Part shown: positions 5,777 to 9,686 of the stretch, piece by piece
How positions within the stretch are numbered: position 1 is the first letter of the stretch
Layout: the number at the start of each line of letters is the position of its first letter
From: Saprospiraceae bacterium
GTDB lineage: Bacteria; Bacteroidota; Bacteroidia; Chitinophagales; Saprospiraceae
DNA length: 9,686 nt
Direction of reading: 5' to 3'
Assembly (NCBI GenBank): GCA_025455635.1
Contig: JALOMF010000121.1
Coordinates: forward strand, 1 to 9,686
Notes under the pieces: generated by a model
What the model was told of the DNA's origin: nothing
Seen by the model: the letters and a program-made list of their open reading frames with translations, nothing else
Database searches by the model: none
Made by a program: the position numbers and the translations under genes

Positions 5777-6523
5777 ATGGCATTTCAAGAAAAAAACACC
5801 CTGATTTTTGGCCGCCACCCCATCGTTGATGCCCTCCAGTCGGGGGCACAGCTGGACAAAATCTTCCTGCAACAAGGCGTTACGGGCGATTTTGAAAAAG
5901 AAGTGCGCAAGCTTTGCCGGGAGCACGACGTGCCGCTCCAGTACGTGCCCAAGGAGCGAATGGCCAAGATGGTGAAAGGCAACCACCAGGGCATCATCGG
6001 CTACCTTGCCCTGCTCGACTATGCCCGGCTCGACAATGTGGTGCCCGGCGTTTTCGAATCGGGCGAGACCCCGCTCATCCTGCTCCTCGACCGGGTGACG
6101 GACGTGCGCAACCTTGGTGCCATCGCCCGCTCCGCCGAGGTCTGCGGTGCCCATGCCATCGTGGTGCCGAAAACAGGCAGCGCCCTCATCAATTCCGACG
6201 CCATCAAGACCAGCGCCGGGGCACTTACCCGCCTCCCCGTTTGCCGGGAAAACAGCCTCGTGACTGCCGTGGAATATTTGCAACACTCTGGTATTCAAGT
6301 GCTTGCGAGCGACCTCAAGGCGGAAAAGTACATCTTCAACACGGACTTGGCCGCAGCCTCTGCACTGATTCTCGGCTCGGAGGACGAAGGCATTCACCCC
6401 TCCCTCCTCGACCGGGTGGACGAGCGGTTCCGCATCCCGCAGCGGGGCGCAACCGACTCCCTCAACGTCTCGGTGGCGGCGGGCATCATGCTCTACGAGG
6501 CATTGCGCCAGCGGATGGGCTAA
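5777..6523 (+). CDS. rlmB: 23S rRNA 2'-O-ribose methyltransferase, RlmB/TrmH-type SPOUT enzyme
   Basis: Transfers methyl from S-adenosylmethionine to the ribose 2'-OH of a guanosine in 23S rRNA (G2251 in E. coli) during 50S assembly. The 248 residues match the family length. The N-terminal substrate-binding domain begins with IFGRHPIVDAL (10-20). The knotted SPOUT domain shows motif 1 LDRVTDVRNLGAIARSAE (N112, R118), motif 2 LILGSEDEGI (E202) and motif 3 IPQRGATDSLNVSVAAGI (S228, N230), so the SAM-binding knot and catalytic residues are present. The ATG at 5777 is the only sensible start. It converges on the DUF3109 gene, with 8 bases between the stop codons. A related SpoU-family tRNA/rRNA methylase cannot be fully excluded, but the N-terminal domain favours RlmB. 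Confidence 0.94.
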   Translation: MAFQEKNTLIFGRHPIVDALQSGAQLDKIFLQQGVTGDFEKEVRKLCREHDVPLQYVPKERMAKMVKGNHQGIIGYLALLDYARLDNVVPGVFESGETPLILLLDRVTDVRNLGAIARSAEVCGAHAIVVPKTGSALINSDAIKTSAGALTRLPVCRENSLVTAVEYLQHSGIQVLASDLKAEKYIFNTDLAAASALILGSEDEGIHPSLLDRVDERFRIPQRGATDSLNVSVAAGIMLYEALRQRMG

Positions 6524-6531
6524 GTACTACG

Positions 6532-7110
6532 TCAGCCCTTCAAGTACCCGGCGGCGGCGTCCAGCTCTTCGTAAAAATCCTCGCCGTACTTGCGCACGAT
6601 GGCGTCTTTCACAAATTTGTAAACAGGCAGTTTTTCCCGTTTGCCAGCCGTGCAGGCCGCGGAGCAGATGTCCCAGACATCGTAGTTGAGGGCTTCGAAG
6701 CCAAGCTCAGGGGTAGCCGCTACCCGCACGGGGTAGAGGTGGCAGGAGATGGGTTTCTGGAAATCGGTGGCACCTGCTTCCCAGGCTTTTTCGATGCCGC
6801 ATTTGGCGATGCCGCTTGGCTCGAAAGTGAGGAAGGCGCAGGCCCCGTTTTCGAGCAGGGGGGTGCCGGGGCCGCCGAGGTCGGGGTAGTGTACGTGCAA
6901 GCCCTGCGCCTCGATGGCCCGGATGCCCTCGTCGAGCAGGAACGGCTTCACGGCCTCGTAGATGTTTTCGAGGGTGTGGAGTTCGGCGGCTTCGAGCGGT
7001 GCGCCAAAATCGCCCTCCCAGCAGCAGGCGCCCTTGCAGGCGTTGAGGTTGCAAAGAAAATGCTCGGTGAGCACGTCTTCGCTGACGAGAATGTCTTGAA
7101 CGATGACCAA
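6532..7110 (-). CDS. DUF3109 family cysteine-rich protein of unknown function
   Basis: A soluble protein of 192 residues if translation starts at the TTG at 7110, which gives MVIVQDILVSEDVL and matches where I recall homologues beginning. The open frame extends back to a TTG at 7167, adding 19 residues (ALLVFSAKSKFPGKK...) that look untranslated. Nine cysteines are present: C20, C25 and the pair C29-C30 in FLCNLNACKGACCWEGD, then C91, C104, C123 (PISCHLYPVRV), C149 and C153 (WDICSAAC). The pattern recalls YkgJ-type putative zinc- or iron-chelating proteins, so metal or Fe-S cluster binding is a reasonable guess, but no activity is established as far as I know. No signal peptide or membrane segment is seen. 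It converges with rlmB and is divergent from the exported LTxxQ-like protein, with a palindrome between the two. Confidence 0.9.
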   Translation of the reverse strand: MVIVQDILVSEDVLTEHFLCNLNACKGACCWEGDFGAPLEAAELHTLENIYEAVKPFLLDEGIRAIEAQGLHVHYPDLGGPGTPLLENGACAFLTFEPSGIAKCGIEKAWEAGATDFQKPISCHLYPVRVAATPELGFEALNYDVWDICSAACTAGKREKLPVYKFVKDAIVRKYGEDFYEELDAAAGYLKG

Positions 7111-7130
7111 AATCGGGCGTTTTTTGCCGG

Positions 7131-7157
7131 GAAACTTACTTTTTGCCGAAAAAACAA
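7131..7157 (-). promoter_or_regulatory. Candidate promoter of the DUF3109 gene
   Basis: On the minus strand a TTG (7157-7155) lies 16 bases before TAAGTTTC (7138-7131), close to the TTTG/TAnnTTTG pattern with slightly short spacing. Transcription would start near 7124, just before the TTG start at 7110. This supports the shorter protein, because the longer version from 7167 would begin upstream of the promoter. Confidence 0.33.
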
Positions 7158-7180
7158 GAAGCGCCAACCCAGCGTTGTTT

Positions 7181-7198
7181 CACAAGTTGTAACTTGTG
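7181..7198. promoter_or_regulatory. Palindrome in the divergent promoter region, possible operator
   Basis: CACAAGTT / AACTTGTG are perfect 8-base inverted arms with a 2-base spacer, 18 bases in all. It lies 24 bases upstream of the DUF3109 -33 box and 73 bases upstream of the LTxxQ-like gene, so a dimeric regulator bound here could act on both. The flanks lack a T-run, so it is not terminator-like. It may instead be a member of an extragenic palindrome family. Confidence 0.5.
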
Positions 7199-7271
7199 CC
7201 GCAAATGTATCCCTTCGGTTTCGAAGAAGCAGTAAAAAATCTAACAGCTACCAAAAGCAAAAACATCAACG

Positions 7272-7697
7272 ATGAAAAATCTGATTCTGTGCCTTGCCCT
7301 CCTGTTTGCCGCCTTCGGCGCAAATGCCCAAACTGCAACCGGGAAAACCCCTGCGCAGGAGGCCACCGAAAAAATGGCCCAAGTTTACGGCCTCACCACC
7401 AAGCAACAGTCCCAAATGCTGGAAATCCAAGAGCGGAAGTTCCGCAACTTGGCGGAGATTGAGCCGCTGAAAATGAGCGACCCTACCACTTACCTTCAGA
7501 AGTTGCGCTCCCTCCAGCTTGGCCAAAACGCCTCCTTCGAGCGCATCCTGAACGAGCAGCAACGGGAGACCATGAAAGAACAACAACGCCAGCTTAGGGA
7601 CAAAAAGGCCGTGGCCTACAAGGAACTGAAAACCGCTGGCGCCAGCGAGCAGGAAATCAGTCAGAAGATGATTCAGTACGATTTGGAGGCACTTTAA
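7272..7697 (+). CDS. Small exported helical protein with an LTxxQ (Spy/CpxP-like) motif
   Basis: A 141-residue protein with a clear Sec signal peptide: MKN, hydrophobic core LILCLALLFAAF, and a likely cleavage after GANA (about residue 19, before QTA). The mature part is about 120 residues, highly charged and predicted all-helical. One LTxxQ motif (LTTKQQ, 41-46) and a related LNEQQ (93-97) resemble the repeated motif of Spy/CpxP periplasmic proteins, which act as chaperones or stress sensors in proteobacteria. Assignment to that family is tentative and rests on the motif, size and export signal. The ATG follows an A-rich leader (AAAAGCAAAAACATCAACG). It is a single-gene unit closed by a strong terminator at 7728-7759. 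Confidence 0.88.
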   Translation: MKNLILCLALLFAAFGANAQTATGKTPAQEATEKMAQVYGLTTKQQSQMLEIQERKFRNLAEIEPLKMSDPTTYLQKLRSLQLGQNASFERILNEQQRETMKEQQRQLRDKKAVAYKELKTAGASEQEISQKMIQYDLEAL

Positions 7698-7727
7698 GCT
7701 CCGAATTTGGTCTGGTGTTTTACAAAT

Positions 7728-7760
7728 AAAAAGCGGTGTGACGATTCACACCGCTTTTTT
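7728..7760 (+). terminator. Intrinsic terminator of the LTxxQ-like gene
   Basis: AAAAAGCGGTGTG (7728-7740) pairs perfectly with CACACCGCTTTTT (7747-7759) around a 6-base loop, and the right arm ends in a run of six T. It starts 31 bases after the stop codon. The A-run on the left could also let it work in the other direction, though no gene arrives from there. Confidence 0.93.
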
Positions 7761-7776
7761 GTTGGACAGAGGGCAG

Positions 7777-7810
7777 CGGGTCGTATCAATTTTTCTACTT
7801 TTACGACCCG
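7777..7810. promoter_or_regulatory. 9-bp inverted repeat in the citrate synthase promoter region
   Basis: CGGGTCGTA (7777-7785) and TACGACCCG (7802-7810) are exact inverted copies separated by 16 mostly T-rich bases. A -7-like TACTTTTA (7796-7803) lies at the inner edge of the right arm. The repeat could therefore be an operator flanking the promoter, or a hairpin at the start of the transcript. About 73 bases remain to the citrate synthase ATG, with no clear Shine-Dalgarno. Confidence 0.5.
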
Positions 7811-7883
7811 ATTTCAAAACCTAACTAAGGGCATAGGCGTTAGCCTCCTAAAATTTTTAACCAGATAAAATCCCACTTCTTAC

Positions 7884-9200
7884 ATGGATACCTTAAAACA
7901 GAAGTTTTTCCAAAAATCAACCGAGGTAAAACAAGAAATAAAGGCATTGCTCGCCGAGCACGGCAATACCATCGTTGACGAAGTAACCATCGGCCAAGTC
8001 TTTGGCGGCTCAAGGGACATCATCACCATGCTCTGGGAACCCTCCCTGCTCGACGCCCAAGAGGGCATCCGCTTCAGGGGCTACTCCCTGCCCGAGCTGC
8101 GTGAAAAACTCCCGAAAGGCAAGGGCAAAGAGCCGCTGCCAGAGGGCCTCTTTTGGCTCATGTTGGTGGACGAGATACCCACCGAGGCCGAGGTCGAATG
8201 GCTCAGCGACCAATGGGAGCGCCGCAGCAAAGTGCCAACGCACGTGTACCGGGTCCTGGACAAACTGCCCAACGGCACCCACCCCATGACCCAGTTCTCC
8301 ATCGCCATCAACGCCATGCAGACCGAGTCGAACTTCGCACGGGGCTACAGCGAGGGCATGAGCAAGGCCGACTACTGGGACGCCACCTACGAGGACACGA
8401 TGGACCTCATCGCTAGGCTGCCGTCCGTGGCGGCCTACATCTACCGCCACACCTACCACGGCGGCCACCACATCAAGGCCGACCACAGCCTCGACTGGGG
8501 CGCCAACCTCGCCCACATGCTCGGCGTGTCGGACAGCGACGACTTCAAGAACTTCATGCGCCTCTACATGACCATTCACGCCGACCACGAGGGCGGCAAC
8601 GCATCGGCGCACACCATGAACCTCATCGGCTCGACCTTGAGCGACCCATACCTCTCTTTCGCTGGCGCAATGAACTCGCTGGCTGGCCCATTGCACGGCC
8701 TCGCCAACCAAGAGGTCATCCATTGGATTTTCAAGATGCTCGACAGCCTGGGCACCCGCAACCCGACCAAGGAGCAGATTGTGAGCTACGTGGAGTCCAC
8801 CCTCGCCGCTGGCAAGGTGGTGCCGGGCTACGGCCACGCTGTTTTGCGCAAGCCCGACCCCCGCTTCATCGAGCAGATGCGCTTCGCAAAGGAGTACTGC
8901 CCCGACGACGAAATCGTGAACGTGGTCTGGAAAGTGTATGAAGCCGTGCCGCCAATCCTGCAAGGCATGGGCAAGATAAAGAACCCTTGGCCCAACGTGG
9001 ATGCCCATTCCGGCGCCATCCTCGTTCACTACGGCCTCGACCAATACAGCTTTTACACCGTGCTCTTCGGGGTGTCACGTGCGCTGGGCGTACTGGCGGC
9101 CACCTGCTGGTCACGTGCGCTCGGCATGCCGCTCGAAAGGCCAAAATCGGTGACGCTCGACTGGGTGAAGAAGTTCTTGGCAGAAAAGAACAAGGCGTAG
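7884..9200 (+). CDS. gltA: Citrate synthase, mitochondrial-like (eukaryotic-type) form
   Basis: Condenses oxaloacetate and acetyl-CoA to citrate, the entry step of the TCA cycle, in the cytoplasm. The 438 residues are collinear with mature animal mitochondrial citrate synthase, with long near-identical stretches: EGIRFRGYSLPE (60-71), EPLPEGLFWL (83-92), HPMTQFSIAI, ESNFARGYSEG, HADHEGGNASAHT (232-244), SDPYLSFAGAMNSLAGPLHG, VVPGYGHAVLRKPDPR, KNPWPNVDAHSG and YTVLFGVSRALGVLA. The catalytic triad is present as H271 (GPLHGLAN), H318 (PGYGHAV) and D373 (NVDAHSG). The N-terminal NADH-binding extension of the E. coli type II enzyme is absent, so NADH inhibition of that kind is not expected. The ATG at 7884 gives a full-length protein with no targeting sequence. 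It is a single-gene unit between two strong terminators. Identity is very sure. Confidence 0.98.
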   Translation: MDTLKQKFFQKSTEVKQEIKALLAEHGNTIVDEVTIGQVFGGSRDIITMLWEPSLLDAQEGIRFRGYSLPELREKLPKGKGKEPLPEGLFWLMLVDEIPTEAEVEWLSDQWERRSKVPTHVYRVLDKLPNGTHPMTQFSIAINAMQTESNFARGYSEGMSKADYWDATYEDTMDLIARLPSVAAYIYRHTYHGGHHIKADHSLDWGANLAHMLGVSDSDDFKNFMRLYMTIHADHEGGNASAHTMNLIGSTLSDPYLSFAGAMNSLAGPLHGLANQEVIHWIFKMLDSLGTRNPTKEQIVSYVESTLAAGKVVPGYGHAVLRKPDPRFIEQMRFAKEYCPDDEIVNVVWKVYEAVPPILQGMGKIKNPWPNVDAHSGAILVHYGLDQYSFYTVLFGVSRALGVLAATCWSRALGMPLERPKSVTLDWVKKFLAEKNKA

Positions 9201-9225
9201 GACTTGCGGCCTCGTTTAAAATGAA

Positions 9226-9269
9226 GCGGGCTTTCAGCATTGATTTTGCTGAAAGCCCGCTTTTTTTTT
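9226..9269 (+). terminator. Strong intrinsic terminator of citrate synthase
   Basis: GCGGGCTTTCAGCA (9226-9239) pairs perfectly over 14 bp with TGCTGAAAGCCCGC (9247-9260) around a 7-base loop, followed by nine T. It starts 26 bases after the stop codon. The converging hydrolase gene may share the hairpin, although its own downstream side (TTCATTTT) is a weaker T-tract. Confidence 0.97.
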
Positions 9270-9293
9270 ATTACAAAATGAGGTGACTGGCGC

Positions 9294-9686
9294 TTATTTC
9301 ACTGTTTTGGCATTGTAAGCCTCTGTGACGATGGGCTTCAGGACGGCGGTCCATTTGGCGTAGCCGCTGGCATTGAGGTGGAGCTTGTCCTCGACGAAAA
9401 GCGAGGGGTCAGGCTCACCGTTGGCAGCCAAAAGCTCCTTGGTGATGTCCACGTAGCGGAGGTTGGGGCGGTTCTGGGCGAACTGCTGTACCATGGTGTT
9501 GTACTGCTGCATGTCCTTCCAGAGTGCCCAGCGGCTTTGCGAGGGCTTGGCGGAGAGGACGATGATGGTCGTGTTGGGCAGGTTTTTCTCGGTTTCGCCA
9601 ATGAATTTTTTGAAACCCTGAAAAGCAACCTGCGGCGGTGTGTTGCTCGCCAAGTCATTTTCACCACAATAAAAAACGATGACGCT
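9294..9686 (-). CDS. SGNH/GDSL-type hydrolase, C-terminal part (5' end outside window)
   Basis: The frame is open to the right edge, so the start and the nucleophile block I (GDS) lie outside; the TTG at 9653 is internal. About 130 residues are visible. They begin SVIVFYCGENDLASN, which holds block III (GxND, here GEND), continue through a Rossmann-like strand TTIIVLSAKPS, and reach block V DKLHLNASGY with the catalytic Asp and His spaced as DxxH. Members are serine esterases or acylhydrolases acting on lipids, acetylated sugars or peptidoglycan-linked groups; the substrate cannot be told from this part. Whether it has a signal peptide is also not visible. The C-terminus is complete (TEAYNAKTVK, TAA stop). 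It converges on citrate synthase. Confidence 0.9.
   Translation of the reverse strand, partial: SVIVFYCGENDLASNTPPQVAFQGFKKFIGETEKNLPNTTIIVLSAKPSQSRWALWKDMQQYNTMVQQFAQNRPNLRYVDITKELLAANGEPDPSLFVEDKLHLNASGYAKWTAVLKPIVTEAYNAKTVK

Noticed and set aside
5607..5829. Short plus-strand ORFs rich in P-S-T-V-H-R across the divergent gap
   Set aside because: They are only translations of the CCGTCCA/CCGTCAG array in different frames and run into rlmB out of frame.
6517..6538. GGGCT...AGCCC hairpin holding both convergent stop codons of rlmB and the DUF3109 gene
   Set aside because: Only 5 bp with a 12-base loop and no T-run on either side; too weak to call a terminator.
8010..9044. 344-codon minus-strand open frame opposite citrate synthase
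   Set aside because: It is rich in His, Val and Gly in the way antisense frames of G+C-rich genes usually are, and it lies fully within the unmistakable citrate synthase coding sequence.

Overview
The window looks like a chromosomal, mostly housekeeping stretch from a Bacteroidota bacterium, probably of the Saprospiraceae/Saprospiria type. That placement is an inference. It rests on protein content (a CarB without the C-terminal regulatory domain, a DUF3109 cysteine protein, a NtrY-like sensor kinase, a mitochondrial-type citrate synthase), on the lack of Shine-Dalgarno sequences with A-rich leaders before several starts, and on several -7 boxes resembling the Bacteroidota TAnnTTTG element. 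Most genes are G+C rich (about 65% in a hand-counted 60-base stretch of the citrate synthase). The toxin-antitoxin pair is clearly lower (about 37% and 47% in single stretches).

Layout. 1-770 (+) is the 3' end of carB (carbamoyl-phosphate synthase large subunit). 832-1607 (+) is a two-gene type II toxin-antitoxin module: an unassigned antitoxin followed, with a 4-base overlap, by a PIN-domain (VapC-like) RNase toxin. Converging on it is a minus-strand block: an orphan membrane histidine kinase (1622-3556), an ECF sigma factor (3901-4425) and, just upstream of the sigma gene, a 28-codon hydrophobic microprotein ORF (4489-4575). Next, also on the minus strand, is a Mn/Zn/Fe-type ABC transporter ATPase (4826-5563) with a strong terminator. 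A divergent intergenic region with two kinds of short tandem repeat separates it from rlmB (5777-6523, +). rlmB converges on a DUF3109 cysteine-rich protein (6532-7110, -). A palindrome lies between that gene and a small exported LTxxQ-like protein (7272-7697, +). Citrate synthase (7884-9200, +) follows, and then the 3' part of a minus-strand SGNH/GDSL hydrolase that runs off the right edge.

How the genes work together. There is no single pathway here: pyrimidine/arginine precursor synthesis, rRNA modification, the TCA cycle and metal transport are unrelated housekeeping jobs. The kinase, the sigma factor and the microprotein lie in the same direction and could form a signalling neighbourhood, but no response regulator or anti-sigma gene is present. 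Three clear intrinsic terminators (after the ABC ATPase, the LTxxQ-like gene and citrate synthase) separate transcription units. I do not see a mobile element, CRISPR array, tRNA or rRNA. The most unusual items are the 9-unit heptamer array before rlmB, the microprotein before the sigma factor, the low-G+C toxin-antitoxin insertion, and several perfect inverted repeats in intergenic DNA.
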